The notes: a model not told the origin generated them from the letters alone. A stretch of 64,000 nucleotides of DNA from Collinsella aerofaciens ATCC 25986 (GCF_010509075.1 NZ_CP048433.1:248001-312000); one strand, 5' to 3'; counted from the first letter of the stretch, positions 18,034-25,724 are shown. Translations and numbers: made by a program.

Positions 18034-18074
18034 TCTCGGGACCGCGGCATCAGCCTGCGGTCCCGAGATTTTTT
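18034..18074 (+). terminator. Strong hairpin-T terminator in the integrase-immunity gap
   Basis: Perfect 12-bp stem TCTCGGGACCGC / GCGGTCCCGAGA followed by six T on the plus strand. The 239 bases between int and the next leftward gene hold no recognisable plus-strand gene, so it may end an untranslated RNA or block readthrough from the host side. Confidence 0.7.
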
Positions 18075-18173
18075 GCTTTCATGGGCATCACCTCCCTAGA
18101 TGTAGATGCATGGAATCTCGCCCCTTGCGGTCGATTTGAGCCTGAACGGGGTGGCTTTTCCGTTTTTCAAAGG

Positions 18174-18776
18174 CTATGCCGGCCCCTCGCCCGCGACGGC
18201 GAGCTCGCCGTCGACGGTCCTGATCTTGTACGAGTAGCGCTCGCCGGCCGTCCATATGTGGACGTCTGCCGTGTAGGGCCGCGCGTCCGCCGTGTAGCCC
18301 ATGTGGACTATCACGCTGTCTCCGTTCGGCCGGTCCCAGACGGCGGTGGCGCGGGCCACGCACTTCGGGAGCTTGCCGGTCTTCGTGAGCGGCCTCCAGT
18401 CGATGAGCGGCTCGCACGGCTTCGCGGCATCCCCGATGCGGGCGCGGCACAGGCCGTCGGCTATGTCGCGGGCGTCCGCCAGCACGCGGGCCGCGTCGAT
18501 GGCCTCGACGTTGGCACCGGCGTCCGCGAGCGCCCTGCGCGTCTCCACCTGCTCGCGCATATATGCGGCCTCCTGCTCGTCGTGCGCCCGGCGCCGCCTC
18601 TCCATCTCGGCGTTGCTGACCTCGCGGCCGTTCTCGTATATCCCCGAGCCGCCGCTCCACCCGTTCTCCCAGCCCTCGATGAAGGCGTCGCGGAACTCCT
18701 TCTTCATGTCCTTGCCGTCGAACTCCTCGTGCCACGCCGTCACGAAGGCGTTGCGGGCCTCTTTGAAGAACCCCAT
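18174..18776 (-). CDS. Hypothetical protein downstream of the phage repressor
   Basis: 200-residue product not recognised. The first 45 residues are helical and charged (GFFKEARNAFVTAWHEEFDG), a probable coiled coil rich in Arg/Glu spans about 60-110, and the C-terminal half is beta-rich (SVIVHMGYTADARPYTADV). The ATG at 18776 lies four bases after the repressor stop with AGAGGT upstream, so both are on one lysogenic transcript. It may be a lysogenic-conversion or exclusion gene, but nothing in the sequence proves it. Confidence 0.7.
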   Translation of the reverse strand: MGFFKEARNAFVTAWHEEFDGKDMKKEFRDAFIEGWENGWSGGSGIYENGREVSNAEMERRRRAHDEQEAAYMREQVETRRALADAGANVEAIDAARVLADARDIADGLCRARIGDAAKPCEPLIDWRPLTKTGKLPKCVARATAVWDRPNGDSVIVHMGYTADARPYTADVHIWTAGERYSYKIRTVDGELAVAGEGPA

Positions 18777-18780
18777 ACCG

Positions 18781-19401
18781 TTACCTCTCGTCCCGCTCGC
18801 CCATGTACCAGACGACGCGGCCGCGGCAGACCACGGGCTCGTCGCCCGGCCCGGCGAGGATGTCGTCGTACTCGCCGCTGTGGCTGTCAGCCGTGAGCAT
18901 GACCGTGGAGCGGCCCCGGGTGTAGTTGCGCACCACGGCGCCGTAGTCGGCCGTCTCGGCGAGCACCGGCTGGCCGTTGAGCGGCTCCATGTCGGGGTCG
19001 ACCAGCAGCAGGGCGTCGTGGGGGAAACGGTTGTCCATGCAGCCTCCCTGCGCGTGGACCATGAAGCCGCGCGGGTGCGCGTCGGCGATGGAGGCGGGGA
19101 CCTCGACCTCGTCGGCGAGGTTTCCCTCGTCCTCGAAGTCGCCCATGTGGGCGAAGCCCAGCAGGGGGACCATGCGCGAGGTGCCGCTGATCGCGGCCTC
19201 GGCGGCGTCCTCTCCCATGAGGTCGGCAACCGTGGTGTCGAACAGAACTGCAAGTTCCTTCATTTTGTCGAGGCGCGGCTTTGATCTGCCGCTTTCCCAG
19301 GCACCTACAGCCCTGTTTGTTATTCCGAGCTTGTCGGCAAGTTCTGCCTGAGTAAGGCCTGAATCTAAGCGTATCCGCTTCAATCTGGTAGAGAACTCCA
19401 T
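18781..19401 (-). CDS. CI-like repressor, HTH plus S24/LexA-type domain with altered catalytic residues
   Basis: 206 residues. The N-terminal XRE helix-turn-helix (about 5-60) reads RLDSGLTQAELADKLGITNRAVGAWESGR. The C-terminal half resembles a LexA/CI S24 domain, but the usual GDSM serine motif reads GGCMDNRFP and the region expected to hold the catalytic Lys reads GAVVRNYTRG. If the alignment is right, Cys and Arg replace the Ser-Lys dyad, so RecA-assisted self-cleavage is doubtful. AAGGAGG lies nine bases before the ATG at 19401. It is divergent from the Cro-like gene. Confidence 0.88.
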   Translation of the reverse strand: MEFSTRLKRIRLDSGLTQAELADKLGITNRAVGAWESGRSKPRLDKMKELAVLFDTTVADLMGEDAAEAAISGTSRMVPLLGFAHMGDFEDEGNLADEVEVPASIADAHPRGFMVHAQGGCMDNRFPHDALLLVDPDMEPLNGQPVLAETADYGAVVRNYTRGRSTVMLTADSHSGEYDDILAGPGDEPVVCRGRVVWYMGERDER

Positions 19402-19442
19402 AACCATCTACCTCCTTATTTTTCTATGCTATAGAAAAAAGA

Positions 19443-19512
19443 TTTCCCTTTCTAGAGAAAAGATATTGCGCTTAAAGGGAAAAGAAAGTACTATAGTCTC
19501 AACGAAAGGGAA
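19443..19512. promoter_or_regulatory. Putative operator region with repeated AAAGGGAA sites
   Basis: Three related half-sites: TTTCCCTTT (19443-19451, inverted), AAAGGGAAA (19474-19482) and AAAGGGAA (19505-19512). The two direct copies are 31 bp apart, about three helical turns. A second inverted pair TTTCTA / TAGAAA lies just to the left near 19420-19437. Placement between repressor and Cro-like gene fits phage operators. Confidence 0.5.
19466..19494 (+). promoter_or_regulatory. Putative rightward early promoter
   Basis: TTGCGC (-35) and TACTAT (-10) with a 17-base spacer, 27 bases upstream of the Cro-like start. One AAAGGGAAA site lies within the spacer, so bound repressor would cover the promoter. 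Confidence 0.6.
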
Positions 19513-19521
19513 GGAGGTCAG

Positions 19522-19746
19522 ATGCAAGAGCTTAAGTCAATCCGAGAAGCACGCCAGAAGCCTTTTCTAAAGAAGGCTTCTCGATTCAATCAGGAGGCGG
19601 TAGCTGCGGAATTGGGGGTTACAGTCCAGACTTACCGGTCGTATGAGAAGGACCCCTCGCTGATGAAGCTCCCGACCGCCACGAAGCTGGCGAGCATCTT
19701 GGGCTGCAAGGTCAGTGATTTTTATTTGCCGATGAAGGGAAATTAA
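19522..19746 (+). CDS. Cro-like XRE-family DNA-binding protein
   Basis: 74 residues, almost entirely a helix-turn-helix domain: FNQEAVAAELGVTVQTYRSYEKDP then LPTATKLASILGCKVSDFY. It is the first rightward gene, opposite the repressor, so a Cro-type role in the lytic switch is likely. AGGAGG is placed correctly before the ATG. Confidence 0.85.
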   Translation: MQELKSIREARQKPFLKKASRFNQEAVAAELGVTVQTYRSYEKDPSLMKLPTATKLASILGCKVSDFYLPMKGN

Positions 19747-19774
19747 AGTTCCCTAAAACGAAACGGAGAGAACC

Positions 19775-19885
19775 ATGAACGAGAACTACGTCGACATCGA
19801 GCTGGGCGGCTGGAACATCACCGAGGCCATCACGGTCGAGGCCGAGCCCGTCGAGGCCCGCGACTTTTCCGACTTCGAGCTGTAG
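19775..19885 (+). CDS. Small acidic phage protein (36 residues)
   Basis: Short open frame with a good CGGAGAG ribosome site 28 bases after the Cro-like gene. The product is strongly acidic (NENYVDIELGGWNITEAI start, DFSDFEL end). Function unknown. It is listed because of its position in the early operon and its ribosome site. Confidence 0.5.
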   Translation: MNENYVDIELGGWNITEAITVEAEPVEARDFSDFEL

Positions 19886-19911
19886 GGGAGGGCGTCATGG
19901 GAGACGAACTG

Positions 19912-20274
19912 CTAGGGCTGCGGCCAGATGTAGGGGGCGAGGACGGCGGCGATCGCGAAGACCAGCGAGAGCGCCGCGATAGCGAGGCTGAGGATGTTCA
20001 CCTTCCTCGACTGCTCCGCCTGCACGGCGGCATTCCGTCGCTGTTCCGCGAGCTCGTCGTCGTACCTGCGGGAGTACTCGCGGAAGGCCTCCAGCTGGGC
20101 GCGGTTCAGCTCTATCGCCTCTCGCAGGAGCCTGAGCGGCTCGGCCTCGACGGTCCCGGCGCCCACGGCGCGCCGCGTTGCCGAGGGGGTGTCCTCGATG
20201 TCCTCTAGGAGGCCGCTCGCCCGTTCTATCAGGGCGCTGAGGCGCTCCGATGCGTTCTCGAAGGGGTTGCTCAT
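19912..20274 (-). CDS. Hypothetical tail-anchored coiled-coil protein
   Basis: 120-residue product encoded against the early operon. Residues about 45-90 form a charged helical stretch (LREAIELNRAQLEAFREYSR) and residues about 93-117 form one hydrophobic helix near the C-terminus (LSLAIAALSLVFAIAAVLAP), giving a tail-anchored topology. The opposite strand also has an open frame, but its composition looks like a shadow. Function unknown; an exclusion role is possible but only a guess. Confidence 0.6.
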   Translation of the reverse strand: MSNPFENASERLSALIERASGLLEDIEDTPSATRRAVGAGTVEAEPLRLLREAIELNRAQLEAFREYSRRYDDELAEQRRNAAVQAEQSRKVNILSLAIAALSLVFAIAAVLAPYIWPQP

Positions 20275-20317
20275 CGCATCCGTCCTCTCTCTCGGTGTCG
20301 TTGTAGCGGGTATCGCC

Positions 20318-20434
20318 ATGCGTTCGAGGATAACGCTTCTGCTCGGTGCCGGGGCGGCGTTACCGGTGGCCGTGCTGAGTGCCGAGGAGATGTATCTGAA
20401 CGGCTGGAAGGCCGGGAAAAGGAGAAAGACATGA
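20318..20434 (+). CDS. Small single-helix membrane protein (38 residues)
   Basis: Hydrophobic helix ITLLLGAGAALPVAVLSAEE followed by a basic tail. Its stop overlaps the start of the SPFH gene (ATGA), which supports translation. The ribosome site is weak. Confidence 0.45.
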   Translation: MRSRITLLLGAGAALPVAVLSAEEMYLNGWKAGKRRKT

Positions 20435-21402
20435 TTCAACTGATTATCGGAGCGGGTCTGGGACTCGGCGGCGTGGCCGCCGCCGTCGCCATCAAGCGGT
20501 ATAACGAGGCCGAGTGCGAGAGGGCCGCCGGGCCCGCGGACCATTGGGGCAACAAGTACGAGGCCCGCATCCTCTCGCCCGCGTGCGCCCTGCCCCTCGT
20601 CCTGGTAGGCGCCATCATCGCCGCCACCGCCTGCTTCTACACGCAGGACACCGGCGAGGTCTGCGTCATCCGCAACCTCGGCGGCTCGCTCGCCGGCTCG
20701 ACCTCCGAGGCCGGTTTCCACGCCAAGGCCCCCTGGCAGGACGTCGTGACCTACGACGTCCGCAACAACCTCATCAACTTCTACGGGGACACCGACTACG
20801 AGGTGGACGGCGGCTCCTACGAGGGCAAGCAGGTCTCCATTAACGACAAGTCGGGCGCCAGCGCCAACATCGACATCCAAGTCAACTACTCCCTGAACCC
20901 CGACGCCGCACTCAGCCTCTACAGCGAGTACGGCACGCAGGAGAGCTTCGTGGAGAAGTACATCTCCAACGACGTCCGCGCCGTCACCCGCGAGGTCTCG
21001 GGCGGCTTCGACACGGTGACGATGCTCACCGACCGCTCCCAGTTCACCAAGGCCGTCCAGAAGGCCCTCACCGAGAAGTGGAAGGGCATTGGCCTCACGG
21101 TGGAGCAGGTGAGCGTGCAGGACGTCCGCTACCCGAAGAACATCACCAAGAGCTACAGCGAGGCGCAGGCCGCCGAGGTCGCCAAGCAGAAGGCCCAGAA
21201 CGAGCAGGAGACTGCCAAGGTCGAGGCCGAGACCAAGAAGATCGAGGCCCAGGGCGAGGCGGACGCGAACGCGGTCCTCGCGAACTCGCTCAACGACCAG
21301 GTCCTCCAGCAGCACTACATCGACGCGCTCAAGAGCATCGGAAAGGACGGCAACCTCGTCGTCGTGCCCGAGGGCTCCCAGCCGATCGTGGGCACGAAGT
21401 AG
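20431..21402 (+). CDS. SPFH/Band-7 (prohibitin-like) membrane protein
   Basis: 323 residues. A first hydrophobic helix lies at about residues 3-20 and a second at about 53-70 (ALPLVLVGAIIAATACFY). The SPFH domain follows (GEVCVIRNLGGS to VEQVSVQDVRYPKNIT), then an Ala/Glu/Lys-rich coiled coil (about 245-295) typical of prohibitins and flotillins, which form membrane rings. Phage-borne SPFH proteins are known but their role is unclear; membrane protection or superinfection exclusion are guesses. It is translationally coupled to the small membrane ORF before it. Confidence 0.88.
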   Translation: MIQLIIGAGLGLGGVAAAVAIKRYNEAECERAAGPADHWGNKYEARILSPACALPLVLVGAIIAATACFYTQDTGEVCVIRNLGGSLAGSTSEAGFHAKAPWQDVVTYDVRNNLINFYGDTDYEVDGGSYEGKQVSINDKSGASANIDIQVNYSLNPDAALSLYSEYGTQESFVEKYISNDVRAVTREVSGGFDTVTMLTDRSQFTKAVQKALTEKWKGIGLTVEQVSVQDVRYPKNITKSYSEAQAAEVAKQKAQNEQETAKVEAETKKIEAQGEADANAVLANSLNDQVLQQHYIDALKSIGKDGNLVVVPEGSQPIVGTK

Positions 21403-21413
21403 GGGCGGCGGCG

Positions 21414-21626
21414 ATGTTGAACCTTATCCATGCGGCCGTCCGGGTCTTCCTCGACGTTCTCGCGGTCGCGTTCGTGCTAGAGCACACCCGCGAGCTTCAT
21501 GAGAAACATCGCGAGATCAACGACGCGACCAAGCAGGTCACAGGCGTCGTTGATGAACCCGGCGAGGACGATCGCGGCGCTGATGCGAGGGTGCCGCTCG
21601 ACCCAGTCGACGAGCCGCACGAGTAG
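21414..21626 (+). CDS. Possible small phage protein with N-terminal hydrophobic helix
   Basis: 70 residues: a hydrophobic helix (LIHAAVRVFLDVLAVAFVLE) followed by a charged tail. It begins 11 bases after the SPFH gene. Its second half overlaps an opposite-strand ORF with better codon composition, so part or all of it may be a shadow. Confidence 0.4.
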   Translation: MLNLIHAAVRVFLDVLAVAFVLEHTRELHEKHREINDATKQVTGVVDEPGEDDRGADARVPLDPVDEPHE

Positions 21627-21680
21627 GGGGCCCGCTGGTCGGACGTGCTTCGGGCGATATGTCTGCTGTCTACGAATCAT
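21477..21680 (-). CDS. Possible small membrane protein on the opposite strand
   Basis: 67 residues with basic N-terminus and two hydrophobic stretches (ISAAIVLAGFIND, VVDLAMFLMKLAGVL). Third positions are almost all G or C, as in real genes here. No convincing ribosome site is seen, and it overlaps the plus-strand ORF at 21414-21626; only one of the two may be real. Confidence 0.4.
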   Translation of the reverse strand: MIRRQQTYRPKHVRPAGPLLVRLVDWVERHPRISAAIVLAGFINDACDLLGRVVDLAMFLMKLAGVL

Positions 21681-21714
21681 GGCCCGAAGCCTAACGCGTG
21701 TGTAACGCGTTAAC

Positions 21715-21745
21715 GCGGGTATTGCCGCTCAGGCAATACCCGCGG
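21715..21745. terminator. Hairpin between the SPFH unit and the excisionase-like gene
   Basis: Perfect 13-bp arms CGCGGGTATTGCC / GGCAATACCCGCG with a 5-base loop, no T run. The surrounding 230 bases (21681-21912) hold no gene. Confidence 0.5.
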
Positions 21746-21912
21746 GCCCCATCCCCGGGGCGGCACCGTTGCCCCGCGGCTCTCCAATAACCATCCGCGG
21801 GGACGTTCCCTACCGGTGCCGTGCCGGGGGCGAGGCCCCGAAAGCAAGCAACAAAAAAGAGCCGCCCGGTGTGGAAAGCGGGGACGGCTCCAGACCTGAA
21901 AGGAGGTCACTC

Positions 21913-22161
21913 ATGGATTCTAGCAGAGCCAAAACGTTCCAGCAGATGGCCGACGAGCTAGGCATCCGCCACAAGCTGATGTACACGCTGCGCGAGGCGT
22001 CGAGGGTGACGGGGGTGCCATACGACACGCTGCGCATCGAGTGCAAGGCGGGCCGCCTGCGCTCGCAGCTGCCCGAGGGGCGCAAGGTGGGGCGCATGGT
22101 GCGCCCGGAATGGGTGGAGCAGTGGATCGAGGAGGGAACGCATGGCATCGAGGCTGCTTAG
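21913..22161 (+). CDS. Helix-turn-helix (excisionase-like) DNA-binding protein
   Basis: 82 residues with a MerR/Xis-type winged helix: LREASRVTGVPYDTLRIECK then RKVGRMVRPEWVEQWIEEG. Such proteins act as excisionases or small regulators. AGGAGG lies six bases before the ATG. Its position away from int suggests a regulator of the early operon as the alternative. Confidence 0.75.
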   Translation: MDSSRAKTFQQMADELGIRHKLMYTLREASRVTGVPYDTLRIECKAGRLRSQLPEGRKVGRMVRPEWVEQWIEEGTHGIEAA

Positions 22162-22282
22162 GTGCGCTGCGTACATCGCGCTCCTGTTCGCGGTGTACGC
22201 GCTCATGCCGTACGTCCTGCGGGCGATGCTGCTCGCGGCGGACGGCATCCGCGTGGCGCTCGGGATGGGGTCGGTACTGTGA
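22142..22282 (+). CDS. Small hydrophobic membrane protein (46 residues)
   Basis: Overlaps the previous gene by 20 bases and the next start by four (GTGA). The sequence is mostly a long hydrophobic helix (YIALLFAVYALMPYVLRAML). Tight overlap on both sides supports translation. Function unknown. Confidence 0.6.
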   Translation: MASRLLRCAAYIALLFAVYALMPYVLRAMLLAADGIRVALGMGSVL

Positions 22283-22737
22283 TCGGCAGGCGATTCGCGT
22301 TCACCGTCCCGTTCGTGGCGGGCAAGCAGCGCCATAGGCTCGACCGCAGGCACGCCCGGATGTACACGCCCGACGAGACCATCCGCAACGAGGCCGCCAT
22401 CCGCGACGCGGCACTCGATGCCATGCGGGAGGCGTACCCGGAGCTCGAGGGGCTGCTGTTCCCGTTCAGGGTACCTGTCGCGGTGCGCATTGACGTGTAC
22501 GAGCCGCTGCCCAAATCGAGGCCGAAGCGTACCGTGTCGGAGCCGAACACGTTCAAGCCGGACGCGGACAACATCGCAAAGCTGGTGATGGACGGGATGA
22601 ACGGGGTGGTCTGGGGCGACGACAGCCAGGTGGCCGAGGTCCACGTGGTCAAGTGGCCCCGTCGGCGCGGCATCGAACCGCACATGGACATACAGGTATA
22701 TCGCGGCTGGGCAGACCCAGCCGAAGAGAAAAAGTAG
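22279..22737 (+). CDS. rusA: RusA-family Holliday junction endodeoxyribonuclease
   Basis: 152 residues with a GTG start overlapping the preceding stop. The RusA signature is clear: VAVRIDVYEPLPKSRP followed by KPDADNIAKLVMDGMNGVVWGDDSQV, which supplies the conserved metal-binding Asp residues (PDxDN and DD). RusA resolves Holliday junctions during phage recombination and branch removal before packaging, fitting its place next to the Bet recombinase. Confidence 0.92.
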   Translation: MIGRRFAFTVPFVAGKQRHRLDRRHARMYTPDETIRNEAAIRDAALDAMREAYPELEGLLFPFRVPVAVRIDVYEPLPKSRPKRTVSEPNTFKPDADNIAKLVMDGMNGVVWGDDSQVAEVHVVKWPRRRGIEPHMDIQVYRGWADPAEEKK

Positions 22738-22752
22738 AAACGGAGACATGAA

Positions 22753-23049
22753 ATGAAGCGAAAGGCACTCAAGGAGCTCATGAGGCAGGCCGTGGGCAAC
22801 GTCCTCATCAACACGGAGCTCAACGCCGAGGCGCTCGAGCGCGACGTCGACCCCGCGGTGCTCCGCGGCGTCGCCTACGGCATGGCGGTCGCGCCCATAC
22901 TGATGGACGAGGAGTCCATCGAGTTCGACCGCGACTTCTTGGCCGTCATCATCGCGTACGGCAAGGAGTGCGATGACGTCTACGCCGAGAACGGCGCCAT
23001 CGCCACGATCTCCAAGATCTACGGATGCGAGGTGAGCGTCGATGAGTAA
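22753..23049 (+). CDS. Hypothetical early phage protein
   Basis: 98 residues, not recognised; mixed helical, acidic, with conserved-looking VAYGMAVAPILMDEESIEFDRDF. The stop overlaps the bet start, so it is part of the recombination operon. Confidence 0.75.
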   Translation: MKRKALKELMRQAVGNVLINTELNAEALERDVDPAVLRGVAYGMAVAPILMDEESIEFDRDFLAVIIAYGKECDDVYAENGAIATISKIYGCEVSVDE

Positions 23050-23941
23050 CGAGGTCATCGAGTTCAAGGACGATGCTGGCATGCCCGTCAAGTTCACCTC
23101 GCAGGACATCCGCGAGCGCCTGTGCCCCAACGCGACCGACAGCGAGCTGGCGCTGTGCGTGGAGCTTTGCAACCGCCAGCACCTGAACCCCTTCACCAAG
23201 GAGGTCTACCTGGTGAAGTACAGGGACGCCCCGGCGAGCATCATCACTAGCTATCAGGTGTTCAACCGCCGTGCCAACCGCCAGGAGAGCTACGGCGGCA
23301 TCAAGAGCGGCGTCGTGGTGATGCGCGAGGGGCAGATCGTCAAGAAGCGCGGCAGCGCCGTCTACAAGCAGGTGGGCGAGCAGCTGCTCGGCGGCTGGGC
23401 CGAGGTCCAGTTCAAGGACGGCAAGGAGCCGGCCTACGTTGAGTTGGCGCTCACCGACTACAGCACCGGCAAGAGCAACTGGGCGAAGATGCCGGGCGTC
23501 ATGATCGAGAAGTGCGCCAAGGCCGGCGCGTGGCGTCTGGCCTACCCCGGCGAGTTCGGCGGGATGTACACGGGCGAGGAGATGGACCAGAAGGTCGAGC
23601 GCGACATGCGCGCAGGCTCTCAGACCGTCGAGGCCGAGAGCGTCGAGCCCGTGGCCGACCTGCAGCCCGTGCGCGACCTGTTCAAGCCGTTCATGGCGGC
23701 GACCGCGCTCGACAGCGCCGGGGCCATGGCGGCCATCTGCGCCGCCGTGGGCTGCTCGTCGGGCAACATGCACGACATGACGCTCATGCAGGCGCGCCGC
23801 GCGGCCTCGTGGATGGAGGAGGAGATCGCGGCCCGCTCGGCGCATTCCGAGCCCGCCGCACCCGAGCCGGAGCCCGTGCCCGTCTATGAGCCCGCGCCCG
23901 CCGAGCACGCGACCGACGACGACCTTCTGGGAGGCTTCTAA
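23042..23941 (+). CDS. bet: Phage single-strand annealing recombinase Bet (RecT/Red-beta superfamily)
   Basis: 299 residues. The core (about 15-190) has the Bet-type motifs CVELCNRQHLNPFTKEVYLVKY, IITSYQVFNRRANR, and SNWAKMPGVMIEKCAKAGAWRLAYP. Bet anneals complementary single strands and works with an exonuclease and SSB. The C-terminus is a Pro/Glu-rich tail ending DDDLLGGF. No dedicated exonuclease gene is recognisable nearby; the DUF1351 gene directly downstream (one-base overlap) is the usual companion in Gram-positive phages. Confidence 0.93.
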   Translation: MSNEVIEFKDDAGMPVKFTSQDIRERLCPNATDSELALCVELCNRQHLNPFTKEVYLVKYRDAPASIITSYQVFNRRANRQESYGGIKSGVVVMREGQIVKKRGSAVYKQVGEQLLGGWAEVQFKDGKEPAYVELALTDYSTGKSNWAKMPGVMIEKCAKAGAWRLAYPGEFGGMYTGEEMDQKVERDMRAGSQTVEAESVEPVADLQPVRDLFKPFMAATALDSAGAMAAICAAVGCSSGNMHDMTLMQARRAASWMEEEIAARSAHSEPAAPEPEPVPVYEPAPAEHATDDDLLGGF

Positions 23942-24906
23942 TGGCAGACGAGGTTTTGGCGGTCGAGGCCGTGCCGCTCGATGAGGACTTCGACACGCTG
24001 GTGGCGTCGCTCGCCATCGACGACACACTCGAGGACAAGCTGGCGAAGCTCAAGAAGAACGTGGACGAGAAGCTGGCGGACTACGTGGACGTCAAGCACA
24101 TCGAGAAGGACGAGGACTTCAAGGCGGCGAAGAAGTACCGCGCGGTGGTCAACGACGTTAAGAAGCCCATCGAGGCGCAGCGCAAGGCCGCGAAGAAGAA
24201 GTACAGCGACCTGCTCAAGACGTTCGACAAGACCATCGGCGAGATAACGGCGCCCATCGACAAGCTATCCGATGAGTACAAGGCCGAGATCGACCGATAC
24301 GACGGCGAGTGCAGGAAACGCCGCCTCACCGCGCTCAAGGGCCACTACTACGACCTCGCGGGCGAGATGGGTCCGCTGGTGCCCTACGAGCGCATCGCCG
24401 ACGACAGGTGGCTCAACGCGAGCTTCGGCGAGGTCAAGGCCAAAAACATCATCGAGCGCCGCGTGGGCGAGCTGCTGCACCAGTTCAAGTTCGTCAACGG
24501 GCTGGACTACGCGGACGAGTCCGAGAAGGCGTGGGCCGTGGCGTGGTGGACGAGGACGCTGCCGGCGGACTCGGGCGAGGTGGCGGCGGCGGTCGCCGCG
24601 CACCGCGAGGAGGTCGCCAAGGCCGCCGCGCTCGTGTCGACCTACGAACAGGCGACGGCGCCCGCACCGGAGCCCGACCCCGAGCCTCTGCCCGACGAGC
24701 AGCCCGAGCCTGAGCCGCCCTTGGGCGTGCCGAGGTGCGTGCGGGTGGTGCCGTCGCGCCCCGAGCCGGATGTGGCCGAGGATGCGGCCCCAGCACCGCA
24801 GAGGGGCTACCGCGTGGTCATCGAGTGCGCCACGGCAGACGAGCTGCGTCGCGTGAGGGCCGTCATGGTCGACAACGGCATCCACGGACACGTAGAGAGG
24901 ATGTAG
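23941..24906 (+). CDS. DUF1351 family phage protein
   Basis: 321 residues. The first 200 form long charged helices (KLAKLKKNVDEKLADYVDVK, AKKYRAVVNDVKKPIEAQRK) typical of DUF1351 proteins found with RecT/Bet operons. A Pro/Glu linker (about 240-270) joins a small C-terminal alpha-beta segment (YRVVIECATADELRRVRAVM). Molecular role unknown, probably in recombination or replication. Confidence 0.85.
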   Translation: MADEVLAVEAVPLDEDFDTLVASLAIDDTLEDKLAKLKKNVDEKLADYVDVKHIEKDEDFKAAKKYRAVVNDVKKPIEAQRKAAKKKYSDLLKTFDKTIGEITAPIDKLSDEYKAEIDRYDGECRKRRLTALKGHYYDLAGEMGPLVPYERIADDRWLNASFGEVKAKNIIERRVGELLHQFKFVNGLDYADESEKAWAVAWWTRTLPADSGEVAAAVAAHREEVAKAAALVSTYEQATAPAPEPDPEPLPDEQPEPEPPLGVPRCVRVVPSRPEPDVAEDAAPAPQRGYRVVIECATADELRRVRAVMVDNGIHGHVERM

Positions 24907-24909
24907 GAC

Positions 24910-25251
24910 ATGGAGGAGAAGAACCTTCCGCCGACCCGAACGCCGGAGCAGCGCAGGGAGGCGATGGCGAAGGCCATCCACACGCGCCGCGAGCGCGCCG
25001 CGTTCAAGGCGGCGTGCAAGGCGGGGAACATCCCGCCGGAGACGGCCATCGAGGCGCCCATCGCGGCGAGGCTCAGGGTCGAGGAGTTCGCCCGCTCGTT
25101 CCCGGGCATCGGCCCGGTCACGGCGCAGAAGATCGTCGAGGCGTGCCATGTCCGCGACGGCCGCCGCGTGAGCAGCCTGGGCTACATGCAGGGGCCGCGC
25201 CTCGTCGATGCCATCAAGGGCTGCATGACCACAAAGGAGGACGGGCAGTGA
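24910..25251 (+). CDS. Actinobacterial integration host factor (mIHF) homologue
   Basis: 113 residues resembling the mycobacterial/streptomycete mIHF nucleoid protein: a charged N-terminal helix (TPEQRREAMAKAIHTRRERA), then the helix-two-turn-helix DNA-binding region with FARSFPGIGPVTAQKIVEAC and RRVSSLGYMQGPRLVDAI. mIHF bends DNA and is required for integration of phage L5, so a phage copy could assist integrase or packaging. It is co-directional with and overlaps ssb. Confidence 0.82.
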   Translation: MEEKNLPPTRTPEQRREAMAKAIHTRRERAAFKAACKAGNIPPETAIEAPIAARLRVEEFARSFPGIGPVTAQKIVEACHVRDGRRVSSLGYMQGPRLVDAIKGCMTTKEDGQ

Positions 25252-25724
25252 GCATCAATCGAGTGAACATCAGCGGCAACCTCACCCGCGACCCTGAGCT
25301 GCGCGCCACGGCGGGCGGGACGCAGGTCCTGTCCTTCGGCGTCGCGGTCAACGACCGCCGACGCAACGCGCAGACCGGCGAATGGGAGGACTACCCCAAC
25401 TTCGTCGACTGCACCATGTTCGGCAACCGCGCCGAGGCCGTGGGGCGATTCCTCGCCAAGGGCATGAAGGTCGCCATCGAGGGCAAGCTGCGCTACAGCT
25501 CATGGGAGCGCGACGGCCAGAAGCGCTCGAAGCTCGAGGTTATCGTCGACGAGATCGAGGTCATGGTGCGCCGTGAGGGGCAGACGCAGGCCCAGCCGCA
25601 GCAGAGCCTCGCGAACACGGTGCCCGTGCAGCCACAGGCGCAGGCCGCGCCGCAGTGGAGCGCCCAGCAGGCCTACGCCGCGGTCCCGCAGTCTGAGTTC
25701 TACGACGAGGACGTGCCGTTCTGA
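25248..25724 (+). CDS. ssb: Phage single-stranded DNA-binding protein
   Basis: 158 residues with an OB fold (about 1-108): INRVNISGNLTRDPELR, VLSFGVAVNDRRR, FVDCTMFGNRAEAVGRFLAKG. A Gln/Ala/Pro linker leads to the acidic tip YDEDVPF that recruits partner proteins. GTG start at 25248 with AAAGGAGG upstream, overlapping the mIHF stop. It works with Bet in recombination and replication. Confidence 0.95.
   Translation: MSINRVNISGNLTRDPELRATAGGTQVLSFGVAVNDRRRNAQTGEWEDYPNFVDCTMFGNRAEAVGRFLAKGMKVAIEGKLRYSSWERDGQKRSKLEVIVDEIEVMVRREGQTQAQPQQSLANTVPVQPQAQAAPQWSAQQAYAAVPQSEFYDEDVPF

Noticed and set aside
19897-20208. 103-codon plus-strand frame opposite the tail-anchored minus-strand gene
   Set aside because: Composition is that of a shadow; the opposite product has a coherent coiled coil and membrane helix.
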